This document shows, in pieces, positions 13,920-19,955 of a stretch of DNA of 23,232 bases. The number at the start of each line of letters is the position of its first letter. The stretch's first letter is position 1. The stretch comes from a virus. The notes below the pieces were generated by a model, which was not told the DNA's origin, did no database searches, and saw only the letters and a list, made by a program, of their open reading frames with translations. The stretch spans positions 1 through 23,232 of IMG/VR virus record IMGVR_UViG_3300046010_000460; one strand, 5' to 3'. The translations under genes were made by a program, and so were the position numbers.

Positions 13920-15311
13920 TTAGTATGCACCCATTATATTCATAAGTTCTATGTCTTTGCCTTGAATTGTTAAACCGCCTGTGTTTTGTCCTGCCGTTAC
14001 GTTAGTACCAATAAATACGCTACCTGAAAAGTTGATACGCATTTTTTCTGTTTCGTCTGTTGCAAAAATAATTGCCCTAGATGCTGAGTTATGTCCTAAC
14101 CAAAGAGCAGTAGAGTCAAGAGCAATACCTCCCGCATAACCACTGCCTTTTGCGGTAATTTGACCTGACCAGAATGCGTCAGGAGTAATATCTGTTGATT
14201 GATTATTAACAGCAAGTTTAGTATTTATTGTTGCACCATAAGTTGCGCCAGCGCTAGTTCCTCCAATAGCAACATTACCATCAGCATCAATAACAAATGG
14301 TGTTGTATCAGAAGCCACATCGTTAACTACAAATGAGTTGCCTGTGCCATTGTTTTGAATGGCAAGCGGAACCGTTGTGCCTGATGCAACTGTAATGGTT
14401 GAGCCACCATTAGTAGAAACATAATCAGTTGGCAATGGGCCTGTTGCACCTGTTGCTCCTACTGGGCCTATCGCTCCTGTTGCTCCAGTTGGTCCAACGT
14501 CTCCAGTTACACCCGCTGGACCTGTAGCACCCGCTGCACCTACTGGACCAGTAGCACCCGTAGCACCATCTAATCCATTAGTACCTGCTGGACCCGTTGC
14601 TCCAGTTGGGCCTGGCACTGTAGAATCAGCACCGCTTGCACCTGTCGCACCTGCAGGTCCCGTAGGACCAGTTGGTCCTTCTGGTCCTGTTGGACCTGTG
14701 GCTCCTGTAGAGCCAATTGCTGTAGAGTCTGCACCAGCAGGCCCCGTTGCGCCAGTGGGTCCTATAGGGCCTGTAGGGCCCGTAGAACCTGTATCACCCT
14801 GAATACCTTGTATTCCCTGGGGTCCAGTAGCACCTACTGGTCCCGTGGCTCCAACAACTCCTGTGGCTCCTGTTGGACCCACATCGCCTGTAACTCCCGT
14901 AGGTCCGACAATTCCCGTTGCTCCGACTGGTCCAGTTGCTCCAGTCGCGCCAACACTACCAGTAGCCCCAATAGGGCCAGTGGGACCAACATCACCAGTA
15001 ACTCCAGTAACACCTTGAACTCCTTGACTTCCTTGTGGTCCTGTTGGACCTGTCGGTCCGACATCACCTGTTACTCCTTGTGGTCCAGTAGACCCTGTTG
15101 GACCTTGCGGTCCTGTACTTCCTGTGGGTCCTGATGGACCCGTAGCACCAGTGTTTCCAGGTGTACCTTGTGGACCTTGGTCAGCAGATAAAGAAACTGC
15201 AACAGTTGGACTTACTGACTCAATAGTAATAGTTGTTTCATTTGGTGAAGCATTTTCAACAGAAAGATTAATTGCCGCACTAGGCGTTTCTACAATAATA
15301 AACTCTGTCAT
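13920..15311 (-). CDS. Collagen-like tail fibre
   Basis: This 463-residue protein has three parts. Residues 1-45 are an anchor-like beta segment ([19 protein letters not shown]). Residues 46-292 are Gly-x-y repeats, mostly of the types GPTG, GATG and [10 protein letters not shown]. Residues 293-463 form a C-terminal beta domain ([33 protein letters not shown]). Such repeats form triple helices in phage and bacterial fibres, and the end domain is the likely trimerisation or receptor-binding head. The repeat is broken twice by GADST plus two residues, giving hinges. Thr-rich repeats offer sites for glycosylation. The ATG overlaps the previous stop by four bases. Confidence 0.85.
   Translation of the reverse strand: MTEFIIVETPSAAINLSVENASPNETTITIESVSPTVAVSLSADQGPQGTPGNTGATGPSGPTGSTGPQGPTGSTGPQGVTGDVGPTGPTGPQGSQGVQGVTGVTGDVGPTGPIGATGSVGATGATGPVGATGIVGPTGVTGDVGPTGATGVVGATGPVGATGPQGIQGIQGDTGSTGPTGPIGPTGATGPAGADSTAIGSTGATGPTGPEGPTGPTGPAGATGASGADSTVPGPTGATGPAGTNGLDGATGATGPVGAAGATGPAGVTGDVGPTGATGAIGPVGATGATGPLPTDYVSTNGGSTITVASGTTVPLAIQNNGTGNSFVVNDVASDTTPFVIDADGNVAIGGTSAGATYGATINTKLAVNNQSTDITPDAFWSGQITAKGSGYAGGIALDSTALWLGHNSASRAIIFATDETEKMRINFSGSVFIGTNVTAGQNTGGLTIQGKDIELMNIMGAY
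14436..15176 (-). repeat. Coding Gly-x-y repeat tract of the collagen-like fibre
   Basis: About 82 triplets encode Gly-x-y units. Nine-base periodicity and recurring blocks such as [10 protein letters not shown] (four copies or near copies) make it prone to expansion, contraction and assembly error. Two interruptions carrying GADST divide the tract. Confidence 0.85.
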
Positions 15312-15649
15312 ATAGTCACCGCAGCGGTAACAACAAACTTCCCCTCAAGAATGCGTGTTGTTTCAGAACCTGAATCAAGTACTAAATCATAATCGTAACG
15401 ACCAGCAGCAATTGCTCCAGTAGTAACAGCAGGAACGCTAACAAGAACACGTCCATTAAGTGCATCAAAGTTAATTAAATCATTAACTGTTGTAGCACTT
15501 AAAGTAGTAGTTGTTGAGCCAGCAAATGGACGCACAGTCATTGTTGCTGAATAGTTAGTTAAGTCCCATGGAGTAGCATCAGTTTTAATTACAAACTGTA
15601 AATTAAATGTTGTAGCCTGCTCACAAACAATGTTATATTTTGCACTCAT
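15308..15649 (-). CDS. Beta-structured fibre-attachment-type protein
   Basis: This 113-residue protein follows a pattern common next to phage fibre genes. It starts [19 protein letters not shown], continues [17 protein letters not shown], then [19 protein letters not shown], and ends [20 protein letters not shown] plus a final strand. The order of an initial strand, a D-L-T-N/G-Y segment, an arginine strand, and A-G-R-Y-x-Y-D-L near the end is typical of N-terminal baseplate or fibre-docking domains (BppU-like). It may link the collagen-like fibre, encoded next, to the virion. The stop overlaps the start of that gene, which would favour matched production. Confidence 0.6.
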   Translation of the reverse strand: MSAKYNIVCEQATTFNLQFVIKTDATPWDLTNYSATMTVRPFAGSTTTTLSATTVNDLINFDALNGRVLVSVPAVTTGAIAAGRYDYDLVLDSGSETTRILEGKFVVTAAVTI

Positions 15650-15650
15650 A

Positions 15651-15917
15651 TTATAGAGTCCTTAATGCATCAACGGCAGATTTGCCAGTAGTGCTAGCCA
15701 GTTCATTGCATACGCCATTTAAATCTTTAAAGTCAGATGGTTGACGTACTGCGCTAACTTTGTAGTTAAGCGCACCAATCAAGCCTTTGCCAGTAGTACC
15801 AGCCCAAGCATTAGCAGCACCTTGTTCGTCCAGAAATGCAGTACGGGCAGGATAAGTACCGCCATTAGCCAACCTATTTAACTCTGCACATAATGTGCTG
15901 CCTTCTGTACCTGGCAT
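15651..15917 (-). CDS. Small virion-operon protein of unknown function
   Basis: This 88-residue protein begins MPGTEGSTLCAELNRLANGG and ends ASTTGKSAVDALRTL. A Leu-Asn-x-Leu-Ala start, a central GLIGALNYK segment and a helical end suggest a compact helical domain. I recognise similar short proteins in phage structural operons but no assigned function. It lies between the GT-A glycosyltransferase and the fibre-docking gene, four bases after the former's stop. A role in fibre assembly is possible but unsupported by motifs. Confidence 0.55.
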   Translation of the reverse strand: MPGTEGSTLCAELNRLANGGTYPARTAFLDEQGAANAWAGTTGKGLIGALNYKVSAVRQPSDFKDLNGVCNELASTTGKSAVDALRTL

Positions 15918-15920
15918 TTG

Positions 15921-16640
15921 CTACCTCTTTCGATGATGTTTTGGTAATATCAAATTAGATGGCTTTTCTACTGCACCAAAAAATGCTTTGTAGTAATGCT
16001 CATCAAATGAAAATCTTTTCATGTGCGGAACTGTTGCTCCTGTATGACACCAGACTGGAACTTCAGCCTTGTCACACACTGCAAAGAAATAAATATCTTC
16101 ACCCATGAATGTGCTACCAACGCCTACTTCTGTAAAGAATGGGGCATCTGGTAAAACTTCTTTAATCTTAGTAACTGCATTTCGATGCATTAGAACAAAC
16201 CCCATACCAGCAGCGCCTACTTGAATAAACTTATTATCAGGCAAAGGATGTATTCTTTGGATACCGACTACGCCATCTGCTTCGCCAAACTGATATACAG
16301 TAGGCATGGGAATCATAAGCGGGTCTTCTGGATTATCAGTAGTAAAGTAAACACCAGTAACAATAGGACGCTCATTTGCGTCTTTGTTATCCCACAGTAG
16401 TTTAAACTTATCAACACTAATAACTACATCTGAATCTACCCACAGCAACCAGTCTGACTTGTTTTCGTCATACCAGTAGTTAATTACTTTTTCTCGTTGA
16501 CGAGCAATTTGATTGCCTTGACTACGCAGTGAGGTTTCAAACTTAATACCTGAATGAAGCAATACATCTGCTACTCCCTGCATAAACTTGCCATCTACAT
16601 TGCCGTTATCGCACCAAGCAATTGATACTGTTTCTTGCAT
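15921..16640 (-). CDS. GT-A fold glycosyltransferase (GT2-like)
   Basis: This 239-residue protein has the marks of a GT-A transferase: an N-terminal SIAWCDNGNV strand region, WVDSDVV at 67-73 (the D-x-D metal and nucleotide-sugar motif), VGAAGMGFVLMHR at 141-153, GEDIYFF at 180-186 (acidic catalytic segment), and His199 and His206 after it. It would transfer a sugar from a nucleotide donor. No membrane segment is seen. The gene is in the late operon just before the fibre genes, so virion-protein glycosylation is the leading idea; host-surface modification is an alternative. GGTAGGGG precedes the ATG. Confidence 0.8.
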   Translation of the reverse strand: MQETVSIAWCDNGNVDGKFMQGVADVLLHSGIKFETSLRSQGNQIARQREKVINYWYDENKSDWLLWVDSDVVISVDKFKLLWDNKDANERPIVTGVYFTTDNPEDPLMIPMPTVYQFGEADGVVGIQRIHPLPDNKFIQVGAAGMGFVLMHRNAVTKIKEVLPDAPFFTEVGVGSTFMGEDIYFFAVCDKAEVPVWCHTGATVPHMKRFSFDEHYYKAFFGAVEKPSNLILPKHHRKR

Positions 16641-16654
16641 GTCCCCTACCTTTA

Positions 16655-16810
16655 CTATTTCTTTTTCTTTGCTACTGCAGCATTGTCAACTAAATTAGGG
16701 TATGGCCTGCCCGCTGCTTTAGCGCGGGCTTTAGCCTTAGCCTTTTGTGCTGGTGTTAATTTTTTAGAAGTCTTTTTTGGATTCTTTGTATCCCAAAATG
16801 CTTTCTTCAC
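16655..16810 (-). CDS. 51-residue lysine-rich protein
   Basis: The GTG at 16810 overlaps the stop of the gene before it (GTGA), and the frame runs 51 codons to TAG at 16655-16657. The protein begins MKKAFWDTKNPKKTSKKL, has an Ala/Lys/Arg repeat (AKAKARAKAAGRPYPN) and ends in four Lys. With 15 Lys, two Arg and two Asp it is strongly basic. The segment L-T-P-A-Q-K-A-K-A-K-A-R-A followed by G-R-P-Y-P-N-L-V-D-N recurs in small proteins of other marine and freshwater phages, so it is a conserved gene. DNA or RNA binding is plausible but not shown. An internal GC-rich hairpin lies at 16709-16729. Confidence 0.7.
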   Translation of the reverse strand: MKKAFWDTKNPKKTSKKLTPAQKAKAKARAKAAGRPYPNLVDNAAVAKKKK

Positions 16811-17064
16811 CACTTCACCTTATCTGCCCAGTATGCTGCTGACATTTTGCCTTTGGCAATATTCTTAGCATGACGTGCTTTGAAAGAAGCCTGACGCTTA
16901 GTAGGCTTTCTATCACCAACAACACCCTGTTGACCAAAGCGAATAGTCTTCACTTTATCGCCTTCTTTAGCCACAACTACGTGTGATTTCTTTGGGTGAT
17001 TTGGTGTGCGCTTAGGCTTGTTAAAGCCTGATACTCCTGCTCGCTTTAGTCTAGGGTCAGCCAT
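16807..17064 (-). CDS. Conserved small basic phage protein (DPRLKRAGVSGFNKPKRT type)
   Basis: This 85-residue protein starts MADPRLKRAGVSGFNKPKRT and continues with HVVVAKEGDKVKTIRFGQQG and ASFKARHAKNIAKGKMSAAY. This is a recognisable conserved family of small basic proteins found in many aquatic phages, with no known function. ATG at 17064 is chosen because the family starts M-A-D-P-R-L and the site lies four bases after the upstream stop; a longer frame starts at 17124 inside the previous gene. The run of Lys, Arg and His suggests nucleic acid or capsid contact. Its stop overlaps the next start. Confidence 0.75.
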   Translation of the reverse strand: MADPRLKRAGVSGFNKPKRTPNHPKKSHVVVAKEGDKVKTIRFGQQGVVGDRKPTKRQASFKARHAKNIAKGKMSAAYWADKVKW

Positions 17065-17068
17065 AATT

Positions 17069-17293
17069 TTAGTATGTCTTATAAACTTTGTTAACGAGTT
17101 TTCCGCCAGCACCAAATAATCCACCGTTTGAACGTGGCTTAATTGGTTGAATTTTCATATTCATATCTAGTCCTGGATTAGGAACTTTTCGACCTGCGCC
17201 TGGGCGTGGGTCAACTACTGGCTTGTTTCCTCCTGGGGTTTTGTTGCCTGACTTCTTTGCTCCCCAGTTACTTCCCTTTGGTGCTGGTTGCAT
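17069..17293 (-). CDS. Small basic Gly/Pro-rich protein
   Basis: This 74-residue protein is rich in Gly, Pro, Lys and Asn (starting MQPAPKGSNWGAKKSGNKTP) and has no hydrophobic core, so it may be disordered until bound. The middle reads DPRPGAGRKVPNPG, and the end (FGAGGKLVNKVYKTY) is a short amphipathic helix. No family is recognised. AAAGGT precedes the ATG by seven bases. It is part of a run of seven small genes after the capsid gene. A linker or capsid-internal peptide role is only a guess. Confidence 0.6.
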   Translation of the reverse strand: MQPAPKGSNWGAKKSGNKTPGGNKPVVDPRPGAGRKVPNPGLDMNMKIQPIKPRSNGGLFGAGGKLVNKVYKTY

Positions 17294-17323
17294 TATTTTA
17301 CCTTTCTTAGTTTTGAATTCTTC

Positions 17324-17548
17324 TTACTTTCCTTTAATTCGCTTTCCTTTAGAGTCATAGCGTGCACCCATTAGGAGTGCGCCAAAAGCCTGACCCTGTT
17401 CTGCTCTAGCCTTTTTGCCAGCAGCAGCAGCACGGGCATCAGCACCTGGTCGTATATCTGCATCAGCGTTAAACGCAGTGCGCCATGACTGATAAGCCTC
17501 ATTAATTTCTTTGGCTACATTTTCAAAATAATTACGATTTTTAGCCAT
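17324..17548 (-). CDS. Small helical basic protein
   Basis: This 74-residue protein starts MAKNRNYFENVAKEINEAY and has an Ala/Arg/Lys-rich helix in the second half (DARAAAAGKKARAEQGQAF), ending YDSKGKRIKGK. It is mildly basic overall and predicted helical by residue pattern. No catalytic or metal motif is visible and no family is recognised. The ATG overlaps the stop of the preceding gene (TAATG). A gap of 30 bases separates it from the next gene. Confidence 0.6.
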   Translation of the reverse strand: MAKNRNYFENVAKEINEAYQSWRTAFNADADIRPGADARAAAAGKKARAEQGQAFGALLMGARYDSKGKRIKGK

Positions 17549-17736
17549 TACTTCTTCTTGCCCATCTTCCTCATTGCAGCCTTCTTAACGGCTTTTTTAG
17601 CAACCTTCTTCATTCCCTTTTTCATTTCCATCATCTTCTCAGACTTGGACTCCATCATTTCGCCAGCGGCGTATGCCTTAGCGGCCTTCTTACCTGCTGG
17701 TGTATATGGGAACTTCTTCTTTCCTACCTGTGGCAT
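17548..17736 (-). CDS. 62-residue extremely lysine-rich protein
   Basis: This 62-residue protein has 20 Lys, one Arg, nine Met and only four Glu. It starts MPQVGKKKFPYTPAGKKAAK, has a Met/Glu segment in the middle, and ends in K-K-V-A-K-K-A-V-K-K-A-type repeats. The opening V-G-x-K-K-F-P-Y-T is a conserved start seen in other phage small proteins. The composition resembles histone-tail or protamine-like DNA-condensing peptides, so DNA packing or ejection is plausible; no evidence beyond charge supports it. AGGAG lies seven bases before the ATG, and the stop overlaps the next start. Confidence 0.65.
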   Translation of the reverse strand: MPQVGKKKFPYTPAGKKAAKAYAAGEMMESKSEKMMEMKKGMKKVAKKAVKKAAMRKMGKKK

Positions 17737-17737
17737 G

Positions 17738-18049
17738 TTAGACTCCTATTTCCTTTAGTACTTCGGCGGTTTTTTTATTTATATCTTTTGTCTTTGGCAT
17801 AGTTTCTGCATTGTAGGCTTTACCTAAAGTCTCTGATGCGCTATACGCTGCCTCAACATCTGACATTCTTGTTCCTGCTGGTTGCATACCTTGGGCACGT
17901 GCATCCCTGTATGCTTGTAGTTCTGCATTCCATTTCTTATCAGGAATGTCTCTGGCTGCATCTCCTACACCTAATTCAAGGGTAGCAATTTTGCAACCAA
18001 AACATCCTTCAACATACTCTGGATGTGTTTGCTTTTTATGTAGACTCAT
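17738..18049 (-). CDS. Small late-operon protein with CFGCK motif
   Basis: This 103-residue protein begins MSLHKKQTHPEYVEGCFGCK. With H4, H9 and C16-x2-C19 it has the makings of a single zinc site. A helix-rich body follows (ELQAYRDARAQGMQPAGTRM), then a basic end. The arrangement H-P-x-Y-V-x-G-C-F-G-C-K recurs in small proteins of actinobacterial phages, function unknown. The ATG overlaps the previous stop by four bases. It could be a structural accessory or a zinc-bound DNA-binding protein; the sequence does not decide. Confidence 0.65.
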   Translation of the reverse strand: MSLHKKQTHPEYVEGCFGCKIATLELGVGDAARDIPDKKWNAELQAYRDARAQGMQPAGTRMSDVEAAYSASETLGKAYNAETMPKTKDINKKTAEVLKEIGV

Positions 18050-18315
18050 ATCGCTGTAAAGTTAGCCTCGGTTACTCCGATGCCACCAGCAATAAGAGCG
18101 GCCTTAGTCGCTTCAGAAACAACATGGTTTCTTCCGCCAAGATAGATTTCCTGATAGTCGTCTAACTGGTCATCTAACAGATATCGTGTAATTGAATATG
18201 TCCCGTTGTTCTTAATAACAGTTAACCCTTTATCTAATTTATAAAAATGAAATAAACGATGTCCACCTGCTGGTCCTTCACGGACAGTTGGTGTTTTAAA
18301 TACGTACTCTGTCAT
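18046..18315 (-). CDS. Small beta-rich protein after the capsid gene
   Basis: This 89-residue protein begins MTEYVFKTPTVREGPAGGHR and has strands with aromatic residues (LFHFYKLDKGLTVIKNNGTY, YQEIYLGGRNHVVS), then a helix (EATKAALIAGGIGVTEANF). It looks like a compact alpha/beta structural domain, and its position right after the capsid gene suggests a head or neck component. AAGGAGG stands five to six bases before the ATG, one of the stronger sites in the late block. I do not recognise a family. Confidence 0.6.
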   Translation of the reverse strand: MTEYVFKTPTVREGPAGGHRLFHFYKLDKGLTVIKNNGTYSITRYLLDDQLDDYQEIYLGGRNHVVSEATKAALIAGGIGVTEANFTAI

Positions 18316-18343
18316 TCGTCCTCCTTAATGGACTTACTGATGA

Positions 18344-18361
18344 GGCTAGGTTTCCCTAGCC
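18344..18361 (-). other. Hairpin between capsid gene and next gene
   Basis: GGCTAGG (18344-18350) and CCTAGCC (18355-18361) form a seven-pair stem with a four-base loop. There is no U-run on the - strand, so it is not a standard terminator. It could set the 3' end of the capsid message or reduce read-through so that the capsid is made in excess. Confidence 0.5.
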
Positions 18362-18376
18362 CCACCCGTCAATCAA

Positions 18377-19330
18377 CTAAGCGATTGATGAACCTGATTC
18401 GATTCGGTATAGTGCCTCTTCGCGGTAGCGAGCAAAGCCAAGTACGCCGTACCAACCCATTGGGCGATGACGCATTAACTTGTCTACTACTGGTCCGATT
18501 ACTACGTGTGGCTCTTCTGCCACTGCCTCAGCCATTGCCTGTTGTCCAGCAATGATTGTGCGGTAGTTGCGAGCAGATGATGCTCCGTCTGTAGCATTGT
18601 ATAGACGTGGTGACTCTACGAAGTATGCACCTTCGTATGTTCCGATTTCACCAGCCCAGATGCGGTCCTGTGCAGAACCGTACTGATTTGGTAGAAGCCA
18701 TCCTGCTGAACCTGTTTCTGCACGAAGGTCGTGTGAAACTTCTGGGTGAATACCAGCCCAGTATAGTGAACCCTTGCGGGCGATAGCCTTACCAGCACGC
18801 AACTTAGCAACAGCCTTACGGATGTTTGCTGAAGAAAGTGTTGCTGCTGCTGTAATTGTGGCTGTTGAAGTAGCAGTTGCACCTGCGTAGATTACGTTTG
18901 TACCACCGCGCAATGTTGTCATTGCTACTGAGTCAATAGAATCTGCAAGGTTAAATGCAATGATGTTAGCAATTGCTGGGTCTACATCTGCTAGAGAGAA
19001 TAGTTCCAACGCACGTGTTACAAGTACTGAGTTACCATACTCGTTAAGAGTAATGGTGACAGATGTTGGTGTAGACAGTGCTACTGCATCTGGGTCAGTA
19101 TCTTCAGTGAGAGCAGTTGTTGCTGCTGAAAGGTCAACGTAGCGCTGTAGGACTACTGTTGAACCTGGGATTGCTTGCTTAGCAGGACGCTTATCTGCGA
19201 CAGAACGAATGAGTGGTTCTGAACGGAGAGCGAACTCTAGTAGGCGGTCATACGCCTTTTGTACTAGACCTGCTGCACCTGCTGTACCTCCAAGAGTAGA
19301 GGAACCAGTTGATGTATATGCATTAGGCAT
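18377..19330 (-). CDS. Major capsid protein, N4-gp56 family (HK97 fold)
   Basis: This 317-residue protein matches the N4-gp56 family pattern. It has a low-complexity start with Ser, Gly and Thr, then IPGSTVVLQRYVDLSAATTA (54-73) and LTEDTDPD (74-81). It continues with LNEYGNSVLVTRALELFSL (95-113), SLYWAGIHPEVSHDLRAETG, and EIGTYEGAYFVESPRL near residue 240. The family forms the icosahedral shell in many phages. The protein is most likely the main shell subunit made in large amounts, in line with the near-perfect Shine-Dalgarno GGAGGTGA six bases before the ATG. It follows the scaffold gene, as is usual. The length is normal and no truncation is seen. Confidence 0.88.
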   Translation of the reverse strand: MPNAYTSTGSSTLGGTAGAAGLVQKAYDRLLEFALRSEPLIRSVADKRPAKQAIPGSTVVLQRYVDLSAATTALTEDTDPDAVALSTPTSVTITLNEYGNSVLVTRALELFSLADVDPAIANIIAFNLADSIDSVAMTTLRGGTNVIYAGATATSTATITAAATLSSANIRKAVAKLRAGKAIARKGSLYWAGIHPEVSHDLRAETGSAGWLLPNQYGSAQDRIWAGEIGTYEGAYFVESPRLYNATDGASSARNYRTIIAGQQAMAEAVAEEPHVVIGPVVDKLMRHRPMGWYGVLGFARYREEALYRIESGSSIA

Positions 19331-19336
19331 GAGTTG

Positions 19337-19344
19337 TCACCTCC
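19337..19344 (-). promoter_or_regulatory. Near-perfect Shine-Dalgarno of the capsid gene
   Basis: On the - strand GGAGGTGA lies six bases before ATG at 19330, matching the 3' end of 16S rRNA over eight bases. It is flanked by a five-pair stem (GTCAC/GTGAC) with a six-base loop; GGAG lies mostly in that loop, which may keep it exposed. Confidence 0.7.
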
Positions 19345-19364
19345 AAGTGACTAGGAGCGGAAAA

Positions 19365-19838
19365 TTATTGAGAGCGAAGGAATGCAATTAGTTCTTCTTG
19401 AGAGTTAAACTCTCCGCCTAAACGTGCTTCCAAATCCTCTGCTCTTGATGGAGTCCCTGCATTTTGTGTGATGATGTCTTGCTGACGTAATGTCGCACGG
19501 TCTACATCACTAATGTTTTGTTCCTGTGCATCACGGGCATATCCAAACAAATCTCCGTTATCATCGAGCCAGTTCATAACTGTCTCATCGTTAACTTCTT
19601 CTAAGTCCTTTAGGATAATACGTGCTGCCTTAGGATTGACTCCCTTTTGTTCTAAGATTTCTTTGACGGTTCGCTCACGCTGCACCTTGGATAAACTCTC
19701 AAGTTGCTCAGTGAGTTCCTTGATACGCTTTTCATCTGCACGCTTGGCTTTGCGTAACTTTTTTACTAAGTCATCGCCACCAAGTTGCTGGTCGGTATCT
19801 AGTTCGTCGTCTTCGTCATCCCAGTAATTGTTGCTCAT
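19365..19838 (-). CDS. Capsid assembly scaffolding protein
   Basis: This 157-residue protein has an acidic start (NYWDDEDDELDTDQQLGG), a basic/acidic coiled-coil segment (LVKKLRKAKRADEKRIKELT to about 60), and an acidic, Gln/Ala-rich end. Composition, length and position directly before the major capsid gene match scaffolding proteins, which guide shell assembly and leave or are cut later. There is no protease domain in it and no separate protease gene in the window. ATG at 19838 is preferred (AAGGG eight bases upstream) over a GTG at 19847. A 117-base gap with hairpins precedes it. Confidence 0.75.
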   Translation of the reverse strand: MSNNYWDDEDDELDTDQQLGGDDLVKKLRKAKRADEKRIKELTEQLESLSKVQRERTVKEILEQKGVNPKAARIILKDLEEVNDETVMNWLDDNGDLFGYARDAQEQNISDVDRATLRQQDIITQNAGTPSRAEDLEARLGGEFNSQEELIAFLRSQ

Positions 19839-19955
19839 AGCAACCACCCTTCTATTCGTTGTTAGTCGCAGACCACAGTTCAGTTCGGGGAAACTGGCTG
19901 GCTTCTGCTATCGGTCTTATACACTGCATGGGGCCGATAGGTCCATGTCAGGAAT
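19839..19955 (-). promoter_or_regulatory. 117-base gap with two hairpins before the scaffold gene
   Basis: The gap separates the scaffold gene from the preceding structural gene. CTATCGG (19908-19914) is complementary to CCGATAG (19934-19940), and CAGTT (19881-19885) to AACTG (19892-19896). The first loop holds TATAAG on the - strand (19916-19921), -10-like but without a matching -35. It may hold a late internal promoter or a message-processing site for the capsid genes. Evidence is weak. Confidence 0.35.

Noticed and set aside
14436-15176. Dense short repeats that could be mistaken for a CRISPR array or satellite
   Set aside because: The repeat is in phase with one long coding frame and encodes Gly-x-y triplets. 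There are no unique spacers of equal length.
16709-16729. GC-rich stem (GCCCGC/GCGGGC) as a terminator
   Set aside because: It lies inside the 51-residue gene, has no U-run, and arises from Ala/Arg/Gly codons. It may affect RNA folding but is not a supported terminator.
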